Under the pieces are notes generated by a model. The model was not told the DNA's origin and did no database searches. It saw nothing but the letters and a program-made list of their open reading frames with translations. Made by a program: the position numbers and the translations under genes. Below are positions 29,141-38,219 of a stretch of 64,000 nucleotides of DNA, piece by piece. Location of the stretch: assembly GCF_023349125.1 (NCBI RefSeq), contig NZ_JAKIKT010000002.1:372001-436000 (forward strand), written 5' to 3'. The stretch is from Shewanella corallii. GTDB lineage: Bacteria > Pseudomonadota > Gammaproteobacteria > Enterobacterales > Shewanellaceae. Position 1 is the stretch's first letter. Every line of letters begins with the position of its first letter.

Positions 29141-30382
29141 TCATATCCCTCTGGCTTCAACACTCCGCCAACCCATGGCTTGATGAGCCAAAGGCGTTTT
29201 CAGCGGCGGTATCCAGGAAAGCAGACGCAATCCCATGTTGCGTCCTGCAGTCAGCGGCAGATAATTGTTTGAAAAGCCCCTGACCAAAAATTCAATATTG
29301 GTGACTGTCGATTGTCTGTCTTCAGCCCGGCTGCGAAGAAAGTCATGCACCAGAGTGGTTGCGCCTACATCTTCACCTGAGCACAACTGCTTATCGATAC
29401 AGGCAATCAAGTCAACCACATCCCTGAGGCCCAGGTTAAATCCCTGACCGGCAATCGGATGCAAGGTCTGGGCAGCATTGCCAATAAATACACAACGATG
29501 ATAGCCCGGCCTTGGCATCACACTCATGGTCAACGGGTAACAGTGGCGCGTTCCTGCCTGCACAAAGCGGCCAGCACGATAGCCGAATGCCTGTTGCAGT
29601 TCAGCCAGAAAATCTGAATCATCCAGCGTCATCACCCGCTCAGCCTGTTCATGTTCCAGCGCCCACACCACAGATAGCCGGTGAAGACCGTCCACTCGAG
29701 ACATTGGCAGCATGGCCAGCGGACCGGATTCGGTGAACCTTTCCCAGGCCATACCCGGTTTTCCATCAGTTACTGCGACATTGGCAATGACCGCACTTTG
29801 GCCAAACTCTGTCAGGGTTTGTTGCAGCTTAAATTGCTGGCGAACTTTGGACTGGGCACCATCGGCGGCGACCACCAGAGACGCCGTGAGTTGCGCGCCA
29901 CTGCTCAGAGTGAGGGTATGGCAGTGTTCACCGGCATCGATCTGTTGCAGTGAATCGGGGCAAAAATAGCTGATATCAGACTTTTCCAGCATGGCATCCA
30001 GCACCTGCCCTACTGCTGCCAGCTCAACCACCTGACCAAATGCCGGCACCTTAAACGCTTCGGCATCCATTCGCGTCATACCAAAATGGCCGCGATCGGA
30101 CACATGAATGGTGTCAATCTTTGTTCCAAGATGTCTGAGTGCAGCCCAGAGTCCAAGAGTATCAAGTTGATGAACAGAGCCATGTGAAAGTGCAATGGCT
30201 CTGGCATCAAAGCCGGGATGCGACTTGCTGACTTTGAAGGCCTCAACCAGCGCTATACGCAGCTTGCGACCGGATGCGCCAAGTTTTGCCAGGCCCAGGG
30301 CCAATGTGGCACCAGCCATGGCACCACCAATAATCACTACATCATAATGAGATTGAGTCGATTCGCTGCTCATACGCTTCAT
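29141..30382 (-). CDS. ubiH: 2-octaprenyl-6-methoxyphenol hydroxylase
   Basis: A 413-residue FAD monooxygenase. VVIIGGAMAGATLAL near residue 15, HPGFDARAIALS, VHVSDRGHFG and GNAAQTLHPIAGQGFNLG match UbiH, which hydroxylates C1 of the ubiquinone ring precursor. The start is uncertain between the ATG at 30382 and the one at 30373, neither with a strong ribosome site. A hairpin lies immediately upstream. In E. coli pepP stands between ygfB and ubiH, but here only about 70 bases separate the two. Confidence 0.95.
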   Translation of the reverse strand: MKRMSSESTQSHYDVVIIGGAMAGATLALGLAKLGASGRKLRIALVEAFKVSKSHPGFDARAIALSHGSVHQLDTLGLWAALRHLGTKIDTIHVSDRGHFGMTRMDAEAFKVPAFGQVVELAAVGQVLDAMLEKSDISYFCPDSLQQIDAGEHCHTLTLSSGAQLTASLVVAADGAQSKVRQQFKLQQTLTEFGQSAVIANVAVTDGKPGMAWERFTESGPLAMLPMSRVDGLHRLSVVWALEHEQAERVMTLDDSDFLAELQQAFGYRAGRFVQAGTRHCYPLTMSVMPRPGYHRCVFIGNAAQTLHPIAGQGFNLGLRDVVDLIACIDKQLCSGEDVGATTLVHDFLRSRAEDRQSTVTNIEFLVRGFSNNYLPLTAGRNMGLRLLSWIPPLKTPLAHQAMGWRSVEARGI

Positions 30383-30384
30383 TT

Positions 30385-30397
30385 GGCGCCCGGCGCC
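30385..30397 (+). other. Short GC hairpin over the ubiH start region
   Basis: GGCGC-CCG-GCGCC is followed on the plus strand by TGTTTTTT, so it has the shape of a plus-strand terminator. On the minus strand it sits three bases before the ubiH ATG and may affect translation. Confidence 0.5.
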
Positions 30398-30412
30398 TGT
30401 TTTTTATTGATG

Positions 30413-30438
30413 AAAAAATGGCGGCCAATGCCGCCATT
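30413..30438 (-). terminator. Intrinsic terminator after ygfB
   Basis: AATGGCGGC/GCCGCCATT with a four-base loop (30417-30438) is followed by TTTTTT on the minus strand. It would stop ygfB transcripts before ubiH. Confidence 0.85.
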
Positions 30439-30450
30439 CGGTTCACTCTA

Positions 30451-31026
30451 TCAGTGAATAATTTTGTCTTCTGCGGCATCGTCCACACTTGGCTCAGGAC
30501 CAAACTCGGCATAACACAAAATGGCCGACATACGGACAAACTCCAGAATTTCCATATAAGCGGCCTCGGACTCTTCATCTTCAGTCACATCCAGCTCTAC
30601 CCGGGCAATCTCCGCCAGATCCTGGATAACTTCACGAACATCAGCAGAAGCCTGATTTAACTTCGGCTGGATAATCGCCAGGCCGGTCAGGAAGCTCTGC
30701 ACCCAAAGTGACAGGGCTTCAACTCTTGAGGCCAGAGGCTCTTCCTCCTCTGGCAATAATGGTACAAAGCCAAATTCAGCATCTGCCAGACGGGTCAGGG
30801 CATCCTGATACATCTCACCTACCAGCACCTTAAGTTCACCTGTCAGTGGTTGACCATCATTCATCAGCTCCGCCAAAGGCTTTTGCCAGCCATCACGATT
30901 GACAGACACTCCGCCACTGATCAGGCCCACCAGAGCACCGTGAACTTCGACTGGATGTTGTCCTATCTCTGCAGCGCTCAGAGCGGTTTTCAATTTGTCG
31001 ATACAAAGGGAGGGAGGGGTCGCCAT
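30451..31026 (-). CDS. ygfB: UPF0149 family protein YgfB
   Basis: A 191-residue member of UPF0149 (YgfB/YecA family), all-helical and acidic. VEVHGALVGLISGG near residue 27 and FLTGLAI, then YAEFGPEP, are the recognisable blocks. It lacks the C-terminal zinc-binding SEC-C motif of YecA. Function is poorly known; a Pseudomonas homologue modulates AlpA-dependent gene expression. It is divergent from zapA, as in E. coli. Confidence 0.92.
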   Translation of the reverse strand: MATPPSLCIDKLKTALSAAEIGQHPVEVHGALVGLISGGVSVNRDGWQKPLAELMNDGQPLTGELKVLVGEMYQDALTRLADAEFGFVPLLPEEEEPLASRVEALSLWVQSFLTGLAIIQPKLNQASADVREVIQDLAEIARVELDVTEDEESEAAYMEILEFVRMSAILCYAEFGPEPSVDDAAEDKIIH

Positions 31027-31193
31027 AGGTGTTTGAGTCCAAATACAGATTTAATCCAGCAATGCTAGCAGATGTGGTGTCTGTGACCAAGGGAAGCACC
31101 CGCTCGTGGGCACAAATTTTCGTCGCAGATTGGCATGCTGTTCACTCCTTGGGCAAGCACAGTGATCCCGCGCTATTTCACGCACTGCTTATC

Positions 31194-31222
31194 TTGCACT
31201 TTGGCCCCCGGCCTTATATAGT
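31194..31222 (+). promoter_or_regulatory. zapA promoter
   Basis: TTGCAC (31194-31199) and TATAGT (31217-31222) are 17 bases apart, a good sigma-70 match. Transcription would begin near 31229, about 30 bases before the zapA start. Confidence 0.7.
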
Positions 31223-31259
31223 CCGCCTCAAGAGACCCAGGTAAGGAACACAGCGAAAA

Positions 31260-31589
31260 ATGAGTAACAGTGCAGTTGATATCACCCTTCAGGGGCGCAC
31301 GTACTCTATCGCCTGTCCGGCGGGTCAGGAAGCCGCGTTGAAAGCGGTTGCCACTAAGCTTGAGAAACAACTCGCTTCCCTGAGGTCACGAACCAACAGT
31401 TTGAGCCGGGAAGAGCTGGCCATCATGGCGGCCCTGAACATAGGCTATGAGTTGTTTGAAGAGCAGAAAAAGAATCAGGACTACATCAGACAGATGGATG
31501 AGCGTATCGGTCTGTTGCAGTCAACCCTCGAAAATGCGCTGGTTGAGCGCAGCCGAGGGGATAAGAGTACCGAAACCACATCGGAATAA
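31260..31589 (+). CDS. zapA: Cell division protein ZapA
   Basis: A 109-residue ZapA. The N-terminal globular part is ITLQGRTYSIACP and the C-terminal half is a coiled coil from about residue 35 (KLEKQLASLRSR, then a MAALNIGYELFEEQ segment). It binds FtsZ and bundles protofilaments at the division ring. It is divergent from ygfB and followed by the 6S RNA gene, the standard gammaproteobacterial order. Confidence 0.97.
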   Translation: MSNSAVDITLQGRTYSIACPAGQEAALKAVATKLEKQLASLRSRTNSLSREELAIMAALNIGYELFEEQKKNQDYIRQMDERIGLLQSTLENALVERSRGDKSTETTSE

Positions 31590-31612
31590 ACCGGGTTTCA
31601 GTCAATCCAAAT

Positions 31613-31795
31613 TCGCTCTCTGGGGTGTGCGACAGCAGGTAATGTCCCTGTGCCGATATTTTTAAACCCAGGGTGAATGCTTTACTGACATTGAGCATGC
31701 TCGGCCCGTACCGAGAAGCCTTAGGAGGTAATCATTTACCCGCCTTGAACCTACGGTTCAAGGGCTACACCCGCATCGGCACCCTGGAGAGCACC
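31613..31795 (+). ncRNA. ssrS: 6S RNA
   Basis: The segment has the recognisable 6S blocks GTGCCGATATTT, GAGCATGCTCGG, CGAGAAGCCTTA and CTTGAAC/GGTTCAAGGG. The ends form a long closing stem: 31615-31627 pairs without gaps with 31780-31792. It lies between zapA and fthC as in enterobacteria. The RNA mimics an open promoter and sequesters sigma-70 RNA polymerase in stationary phase. Exact ends are estimated from the stem. Confidence 0.95.
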
Positions 31796-31853
31796 AAAAT
31801 TCAGTTTATCTGTATGTATGCAGATAATTGATAAATAAAGTATTTCCTTAATT

Positions 31854-32444
31854 GTGGAAACCAGAGCAGAACTCAGACGCCGAATAAGGCAACAGCGCAG
31901 CAAACTTACAGCTGCCCAGCAGACAGAGGCGACACAACAGCTCGTCGACCTGCTGCTACCTGAGCTGCTCAAACGTCAAGTCCAACATATCGCCCTTTAC
32001 CTCTCCAACGACGGTGAACTCAATACCCTTCCTCTTATTCAGGCGCTGTGGCAACACAATATTCTCGTCGCGCTGCCGGTATTGCACCCCTTCTCCCCCG
32101 GGCATTTGCTGTTTCTCCACTACCACCCCGATTCCCCGATGACCACCAATCGCTATGGGATAGCCGAGCCCAGGCTCGACATCAGTCAACTTGTGCCTTT
32201 GCATAAGCTGGACCTGATCCTGACGCCTTTGGTTGCCTTCGATAAACAGGGAAACCGCCTTGGCATGGGCGGCGGTTTTTACGACCGAACCCTGGCTTGC
32301 AGCAATGCACCTGCAGCCATGGGAATTGCACATGAGTGTCAAAAGGTGTCTGCGTTGCCAGTGGAAAGCTGGGATATACCTCTACCAGAGATAGCCACCC
32401 CTGATGCTCTGTATCAATTTTCAACCCCCAATCTTCATCTATAG
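31854..32444 (+). CDS. fthC: 5-formyltetrahydrofolate cyclo-ligase
   Basis: A 196-residue enzyme (YgfA) that converts 5-formyl-THF to 5,10-methenyl-THF using ATP. The basic N-terminus (RAELRRRIRQQR) and the glycine-rich NRLGMGGGFYDRTL near residue 135 are family hallmarks. The start is GTG at 31854, as no ATG precedes the domain. It follows 6S RNA, with which it is usually cotranscribed. Folate linkage to the nearby gcv operon is functional, not transcriptional. Confidence 0.94.
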   Translation: METRAELRRRIRQQRSKLTAAQQTEATQQLVDLLLPELLKRQVQHIALYLSNDGELNTLPLIQALWQHNILVALPVLHPFSPGHLLFLHYHPDSPMTTNRYGIAEPRLDISQLVPLHKLDLILTPLVAFDKQGNRLGMGGGFYDRTLACSNAPAAMGIAHECQKVSALPVESWDIPLPEIATPDALYQFSTPNLHL

Positions 32445-32488
32445 ACCTCAATAACTGACGTCTTCACACCTTGAAGTAAAGAGGAATC

Positions 32489-34021
32489 GTGATCTCAGCA
32501 TTCGCACCAAAGCTGCACTCTTTGGACAGGCATGCCCTGCTCATTGGCGTCATGCTATTTGTGTTGCCCATTCTGGCTGCGCTGTCGACCCATAAAATGT
32601 TGACTGCGCACCTGGTGGATTATCGGATGCAACAAACTATGGATAGTATTACTGGCCTGATTAACCAGCAAACCCATAACGGCGAGTCGAAAGATGCCCA
32701 CAATCAATTGGTCAATGCTTTTAACTTTGACTGTGGCGCCAAAGATCAAGCCCTGTTGTCCAGCCCCGGGATAAGCCCCAGTGAAGTTCGGGTAGTACAA
32801 CTTGAACTGGCCGGCGCGCAACGTTGTTCCAATCTGGGGACGCCGGTTGATTTCCATCTGGATAGTGTGAAAAAGGTGGATGGTGTTCCTATCTATCTGG
32901 GCACCAGCCGTTCGCCCCTGCTGGAAAGTCGCGCGCTGGTTTATATATTGCAGTTGGGCCCCCATCGCCTGCTGGCCATGGTAAATAACCGTGTCTACAG
33001 CGATATGCTCAATAACAACTGTAAAAACTGCTACCAGTTGGTATTCAACTACCCTGAACTGAAACCTATTCTGCTTGGGCCAACAGTGCTGAGACAAGAC
33101 AGGTATAAGTACACCCGAGCCCGGGATGCAGATGCCTTTGGACTCGAGCTGACCCTTAATGCTGGCGATCAGTTGCACAAAGAGGTCAGCGAGCAGGTGT
33201 GGCTGGTACTGCTGCTGTCATCTCTGGGTATTGGCTTTGCTGCCAACTGGTTGGTTGCGCACTGGCGTAACCGCCGTATCTCTCCCGGATACCTGATTAG
33301 AAGAGGTCTGGAAAATGGCGAGTTTATCCCCTACTACCAACCTGTAATCGATACCCAGACCGGTGAGCTGATAGGTCAGGAAGTCCTGATTCGATGGCAG
33401 CGGCCCGATGGACAATTAATCCCTCCCAGCCAGTTTATTCCCTATGCGGAGGAACATGGACTTATCATCCCCATGACCCACCTGCTGCTGGAGAAAATTT
33501 GCCAGGATCTTCCTTCCCTTCAGGGTTGGGTGAGTATCAATGTGGTCGCAGAACACCTTGAGAAAGGCCTGTTAAGTCAATATCTCAAGTCCAAAGAGAC
33601 AGATATCAGCCGAATCTGTTTTGAGCTCACTGAGCGGCAGCCAATGACCAACTTCAGCGCTGCGGTAAAAGAGATTGAGACCCTGGGTAAGATCTGCCAT
33701 GGCGTCAAACTGGACGATTTTGGTACAGGTTTTGGCGGCTTTGGCTACCTGCATAAGCTGGGGATCAAGTGCATTAAAATCGACAAGATGTTTATCGATA
33801 CCATAGGTACAGATGACCTTAAGCGAGGAGTGCTGAACTCCATTATTGCCTTCGGTCGTGAGACCAGTATGGAGATGATTGCAGAAGGGGTGGAAACCCA
33901 ACAGCAGCTTGATTATCTGTCCGCTAAAGGGGTTCATCTGGTGCAGGGATATTTCTATGCCCAGCCCTTGTCACTGGCGGATCTGCTGCTGCGTTACCCC
34001 ATTTTGAAGCCACACGATTAA
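32489..34021 (+). CDS. CSS-domain EAL phosphodiesterase (PdeC-like)
   Basis: A 510-residue membrane protein. A first membrane helix (LLIGVMLFVLPILAAL) and a second near residue 235 (VWLVLLLSSLGIGFAA) enclose a periplasmic domain with the CSN motif and further cysteines (NNNCKNC). The cytoplasmic EAL domain follows, with E298 in QEVLIRW, DDFGTGFGG, IAEGVET and QGYFYAQPL, so it should hydrolyse c-di-GMP. CSS-EAL enzymes such as PdeC respond to periplasmic disulfide state. The GTG start has AAGAGGAA upstream. It lies between fthC and an iron-regulated cluster. Confidence 0.93.
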   Translation: MISAFAPKLHSLDRHALLIGVMLFVLPILAALSTHKMLTAHLVDYRMQQTMDSITGLINQQTHNGESKDAHNQLVNAFNFDCGAKDQALLSSPGISPSEVRVVQLELAGAQRCSNLGTPVDFHLDSVKKVDGVPIYLGTSRSPLLESRALVYILQLGPHRLLAMVNNRVYSDMLNNNCKNCYQLVFNYPELKPILLGPTVLRQDRYKYTRARDADAFGLELTLNAGDQLHKEVSEQVWLVLLLSSLGIGFAANWLVAHWRNRRISPGYLIRRGLENGEFIPYYQPVIDTQTGELIGQEVLIRWQRPDGQLIPPSQFIPYAEEHGLIIPMTHLLLEKICQDLPSLQGWVSINVVAEHLEKGLLSQYLKSKETDISRICFELTERQPMTNFSAAVKEIETLGKICHGVKLDDFGTGFGGFGYLHKLGIKCIKIDKMFIDTIGTDDLKRGVLNSIIAFGRETSMEMIAEGVETQQQLDYLSAKGVHLVQGYFYAQPLSLADLLLRYPILKPHD

Positions 34022-34032
34022 CCCCTTGTCAG

Positions 34033-34062
34033 GACAACCGGTACCCAGTTGTACCGGTTGTC
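34033..34062 (+). other. Perfect 12-base stem hairpin after the EAL gene
   Basis: GACAACCGGTAC and GTACCGGTTGTC are separated by six bases. There is no T run, so it is either a processed 3' end or a Rho-linked structure. Confidence 0.6.
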
Positions 34063-34260
34063 TCCCCCATAGCCTCCCTTCATTTATCCTGGTTGCTTGC
34101 GTAACAACATGCCCTCTCATACCTAAGCCATAGTGCTGCTCTGGTTTCCTTCTCGTCCCTCAGGTTTACTGTGGACCGCTAATTTAGCGATATCAGCAAC
34201 ACTTTGTGACACTTGTCAGACTTTCCAACCATAAAACAACAAATTCACAAAGCTTTTATT

Positions 34261-34279
34261 GATCATGATAACCATTATC
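34261..34279 (+). promoter_or_regulatory. Fur box
   Basis: GATCATGATAACCATTATC matches the classical 19-base Fur consensus at 17 positions. It lies about 68 bases before the TonB receptor start, so the receptor and thioredoxin genes are probably iron-repressed. Confidence 0.8.
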
Positions 34280-34346
34280 ATTAACCTTTAAATCCGCAAT
34301 ACACCCCATACGCTAAATAACAATATCAACAGAAGAGACTGGATCC

Positions 34347-36530
34347 ATGTTCACAAAAAGCACCCTGGCACTGGCTGTCATCCTGGCCATGCAATCCCCT
34401 TTGGTTGCAGCACACAGTAAAGAGACCCGTGCCGCGTCCCAACAGCAAGCCGCAGAAGAAGAAATGGAAACCATTGAAGTTCGCGGTGTACGCCAGCGCC
34501 TGGAAAAGGCCGGAGTACTGACCGACAGCATCATGAAAACGGAAATCGTCAGTGCCGAACTGATTGAAAACAAAAATGCCGTCAACCTGACCGAAGCGAT
34601 TGACAACACTCCCGGTGTGCGGGTTTCCAACGAATGCTCCATGTGCGGGGTAAAACGCATCATGTTGAACGGTCTGCGTGGCGAACAAACCACGCTGCTG
34701 GTTGATGGCCTGCCGGTGCATGCCATGATTGCCGGCTACTATGCCGTGGATGCCATTCCCACTACAGGGGTAGACCGTATTGAAGTAGCCCGCGGCGCCG
34801 GTGCATCCCTTATCGCCCCTGAAGCCATAGGCGGCACCATCAACGTCATTACCAAAACCGCCACGGAGAATGCTGCCACAGTGGATGTTTCTGTGGGTGA
34901 GGATGGTAACCGCAAGATAGGTATTCTGGGGACAGGTATCAGTGAAGACGGCAAAACCCGCGCGACTTTAATTGCGCAGTACGATGCCAGAGATCAGGTA
35001 GATGAAGACAACAACCTGGTGAACGAGGCTCCCTCTCAGGAAAACCGTACCTTTACCGCCCGACTATCCCATGATCTGACAGATAAGGACAACCTGACCC
35101 TGAGGTACTCCAATGTAGACTCAGAAATTATTGGCGGTCCAATGATTGGCGCTGAGTTTGCTGATGGTGTGGCCAGCAGCATAGGCACAATTATCGCCGG
35201 TTACGACGGTGTCGATTCTGATCTGTTGTTTGATGGCAGCGACGTACGCAACGACTTTGTGGGTAAAGCCTGGGAAACCACAGAGTGGATCCATACTCAG
35301 CGTGATGAGGTGACCCTGAGTTGGTTGCGGGAACTCAATGATGACCTGAACATGACGCTGTCAGGTGTGTACTCCGACCACAGTCAGGATTCATTTTACG
35401 AAGGCTTTCGTTACTACGCCGAAGACACCATGATGTACTTCGACGCCAGATTTAACTACTTTCTCAACGCCAGTCACCTGTTGACCTTTGGCGTCGACCA
35501 CAGAACCGAAGAGATGCGATCTCAGTCCAGCGGCGAAGTGGCAGCACCCGATAAGTATGTGTCTGACTCCTTCGACTATGACACTCTGGGCTTCTACCTG
35601 CAGGACACCTGGCAAGCGACTGACGCCCTGGAAATCGCCATGGCGCTGCGTTACGACAACGTTCAGGCTGACTTTATCGACCCCAAGAAGCCGGGTAAAG
35701 AGATAGACAAGTCGATTCTCGCCCCACGGGTCGACATTCGCTACAGCCACAACGACGAGTGGACGTCACGTCTCTCCGCCGGTCGCGGCTACCGCGCGCC
35801 ACTCTCTTTCTTTGAAACCGACCACGGTATTCTGGATGCGGATCTGGGCTTTGCCATCGACATCGATGAACTGGAGCGTTCCACGTCTGCCACCTACGCC
35901 CTGAGCTATGCGGGCAATGACCTGACCATGACCACTTCGTTGGCATGGACTGAAGTTGAACACCTGGCCAGCCTGACAGAAACCGACGAAGGCATTCCGC
36001 TGCTGACGCAACTGGATGAGAAAGCGGCTGTGACCACTGCGGATATCGCTCTGGGCTATGACCTGACTGACGACCTGACTCTGGGCTTTACCGCGGAAGG
36101 TTTCTTTTATGATGACGCCTTTAAATCCTCCTACGCCATCGCCCCGGTAGAAGAACGACTGACCCTGAATGCTGATTATCTGATTGGCGGCTGGGATATC
36201 TTCGCCAATCTGGTATGGGTCGGCTCCCGGGATCTATCTGAATACGGTTATGAGGGTTACAACCAGGTTGATGGCAACGGCAATGTGATCGAAAGCTCCA
36301 AAAAGTCCACTGACGCTCCCTCCTACTGGACACTTGATCTCAAGGTGACCAAGGCGATTACCGACAATATCGATTTCTATGCCGGGGTTAACAACCTGTT
36401 TGATTACACCCAGGTGAATGAGGGGGAAACTCCACTGTTCTTCGACACTGATGGTGGCTATGACGTGGCATATATCTGGGGCCCTCTGCGCGGCCGAGAA
36501 GTCTACGCAGGCTTCAAAGCTGAATTTTAA
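34347..36530 (+). CDS. TonB-dependent receptor with CxxC in the plug domain
   Basis: A 727-residue outer-membrane receptor with a signal peptide (LALAVILAMQSPLVAA) and a histidine-containing N-terminus. The TonB box is METIEVRG. The plug holds NTPGVRVSNECSMCG with a CxxC near residue 97, then GLRGEQTTLLVDGLP and GGTINVITK. The barrel ends in VYAGFKAEF. A strong Fur box upstream indicates iron control, so a siderophore, haem or other metal complex is the likely ligand. The unusual cysteine pair could bind metal or be redox-active. It is cotranscribed with the thioredoxin-like gene 31 bases downstream. Confidence 0.93.
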   Translation: MFTKSTLALAVILAMQSPLVAAHSKETRAASQQQAAEEEMETIEVRGVRQRLEKAGVLTDSIMKTEIVSAELIENKNAVNLTEAIDNTPGVRVSNECSMCGVKRIMLNGLRGEQTTLLVDGLPVHAMIAGYYAVDAIPTTGVDRIEVARGAGASLIAPEAIGGTINVITKTATENAATVDVSVGEDGNRKIGILGTGISEDGKTRATLIAQYDARDQVDEDNNLVNEAPSQENRTFTARLSHDLTDKDNLTLRYSNVDSEIIGGPMIGAEFADGVASSIGTIIAGYDGVDSDLLFDGSDVRNDFVGKAWETTEWIHTQRDEVTLSWLRELNDDLNMTLSGVYSDHSQDSFYEGFRYYAEDTMMYFDARFNYFLNASHLLTFGVDHRTEEMRSQSSGEVAAPDKYVSDSFDYDTLGFYLQDTWQATDALEIAMALRYDNVQADFIDPKKPGKEIDKSILAPRVDIRYSHNDEWTSRLSAGRGYRAPLSFFETDHGILDADLGFAIDIDELERSTSATYALSYAGNDLTMTTSLAWTEVEHLASLTETDEGIPLLTQLDEKAAVTTADIALGYDLTDDLTLGFTAEGFFYDDAFKSSYAIAPVEERLTLNADYLIGGWDIFANLVWVGSRDLSEYGYEGYNQVDGNGNVIESSKKSTDAPSYWTLDLKVTKAITDNIDFYAGVNNLFDYTQVNEGETPLFFDTDGGYDVAYIWGPLRGREVYAGFKAEF

Positions 36531-36561
36531 CCCAGGCAGATAACAGTAAAAGGACAGTTTG

Positions 36562-37116
36562 ATGCAAAACCCCGGCAGCAACACCAATGGCCATCACGGC
36601 CACTCATCAACAAGACAGTCGCCATGGACAGGCCTGCTGTCACTGACGGTGTTGATTCTAATGCTCGGCGCGATCGCTCCCCGCGCAGTGGCACTGGAAC
36701 TGCTGGGGTTTGAACATCAAAGTCTAAGTGACGGCAGTATCAGTAATCTCAAGCACCTTAAGGGCAAACCCACACTACTCATGTTCTATGAGCCTGACTG
36801 TCCCTGGTGCTTTAAACAGGGCAGAGCCTTTAATAAGCTGCTCAGCCACTGTGGCGAAGAGTTGCAGATAGTGGCACTTGGCACCCATGGTGACAAAGCC
36901 AGTCTTAAGCGTGAACTGTGGAAAATGAAGCCTGACTTTCCGGGTTTTATCGCCGGTCAGGAGATGATCAACTCTGTTGGAAACTTACCTGCTACGCCAA
37001 TGACACTTGTTGCTGATAGCAATGGTGAGTTTATCAGTTACATGAGAGGTTATATTAAGCTGGAGACCCTTGAGCCCCTGCTGAAAAAACAGCTGGGACT
37101 CATCTGCAAAGGGTAA
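36562..37116 (+). CDS. Membrane-anchored or exported thioredoxin-like protein
   Basis: A 184-residue protein with a hydrophobic segment near residues 25-45 (GLLSLTVLILMLGAIAP), acting as signal or anchor, then a TlpA/ResA-like thioredoxin domain. The active site is CPWC in FYEPDCPWCF, and the cis-proline is in LPATPMTLV. The N-terminus has a His cluster (GHHGHSS). I start at the ATG at 36562 with AAAGGAC upstream. Its partner may be the CxxC-bearing receptor encoded just before it; that is inference. Confidence 0.85.
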   Translation: MQNPGSNTNGHHGHSSTRQSPWTGLLSLTVLILMLGAIAPRAVALELLGFEHQSLSDGSISNLKHLKGKPTLLMFYEPDCPWCFKQGRAFNKLLSHCGEELQIVALGTHGDKASLKRELWKMKPDFPGFIAGQEMINSVGNLPATPMTLVADSNGEFISYMRGYIKLETLEPLLKKQLGLICKG

Positions 37117-37139
37117 TCGGAAAGCGCTATCGAGTGCTT

Positions 37140-38057
37140 TCAGTGTGCCGCTTTACCGCGGAGCTTATTCACCAAAGAGACCAGGATTAACGCGCCGATA
37201 CCTGCCACGACGCCAAACAGGGCATTAAGCACAGTCGGCATGATATACGCCAGCACAGGACCTGCCACAGCGACAGACTCTACGCTCGCAGCCAACTGAG
37301 CAAAATACTCAGCCACTGAGTGCATGCCGTGCACCAGAATTCCGCCCCCCACCATAAACATGGCCAGCGTGCCGACAACCGCCAATAGTTTCATCAGCTT
37401 TGGTGCCGCCGCCAGCAGCATATTCCCCAGCCATTTGGCCCCGGAGGAAGCTCCCTCCTTACTCACCAGATACAAGCCTGCGTCGTCCATTTTGACAATG
37501 GCCGCCACCAAGCCATACACACCTATGGTCATGGCAATGGCGATAATGCTCAGGGTGACCAGTTGCGTTGTAAAGCTGGCATCCGCCACCACCCCAAGAG
37601 TGATGGCGATAATCTCGGCGGAAAGAATGAAGTCGGTGCGAATAGCCCCTTTTACCTTCTCCTTTTCCCACGCCTCCAGATCCAGGTCAGCCGGAAGTTC
37701 CTCTTCAGCCTTCAGCTCTTGATGAAACCAGCTGTGGTAGAGCTTCTCTACCCCTTCAAAACACAGAAACAGGCCACCGAACATTAATAAGGGCGTAACC
37801 AGAAATGGCGCAAACGCACTGATAAGCAACGCCGCCGGCACTAAAATCGCCTTATTGATAAATGAGCCCCTGGCTACCGCCCACACCACAGGTAGCTCCC
37901 GCTCTGCACTGACACCGGTTACCTGCTGGGCATTAAGCGCCAGGTCATCCCCCAGCACCCCGGCAGTTTTTCGGGCAGCCACTTTGCTCATTACCGCCAC
38001 ATCATCCAGCACAGCGGCAATATCATCCAATAAGGTCAATAAACTCGCACCGGCCAT
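37140..38057 (-). CDS. DUF808 inner-membrane protein (YedI-like)
   Basis: A 305-residue polytopic protein of the DUF808/YedI family. The N-terminal soluble stretch ([18 protein letters not shown]) is the family hallmark, followed by about six membrane segments. The ATG at 38057 has GGGGGA upstream. E. coli YedI has no established function. It faces the thioredoxin gene and is divergent from rpiA. No operon partner is visible. Confidence 0.92.
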   Translation of the reverse strand: MAGASLLTLLDDIAAVLDDVAVMSKVAARKTAGVLGDDLALNAQQVTGVSAERELPVVWAVARGSFINKAILVPAALLISAFAPFLVTPLLMFGGLFLCFEGVEKLYHSWFHQELKAEEELPADLDLEAWEKEKVKGAIRTDFILSAEIIAITLGVVADASFTTQLVTLSIIAIAMTIGVYGLVAAIVKMDDAGLYLVSKEGASSGAKWLGNMLLAAAPKLMKLLAVVGTLAMFMVGGGILVHGMHSVAEYFAQLAASVESVAVAGPVLAYIMPTVLNALFGVVAGIGALILVSLVNKLRGKAAH

Positions 38058-38177
38058 AGTTTCCCCCAAAACTTATCATTGGCACTGATAGATAAGAACT
38101 ACTCTACTCCATCACTGAGTCCAAACATAATGATTGTATTTTCATAGAAAAATACCTAAGCACACTGCAATGCGGGT

Positions 38178-38183
38178 TATAAT
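38178..38183 (+). promoter_or_regulatory. rpiA -10 box
   Basis: TATAAT lies 37 bases upstream of the rpiA start. The -35 region is poor (CCTAAG at 17 bases), so the promoter call depends mainly on the -10 box and position. Confidence 0.55.
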
Positions 38184-38219
38184 ACGCGCCATTTCCCGGC
38201 TCCATTTGGAAGGACTAAG

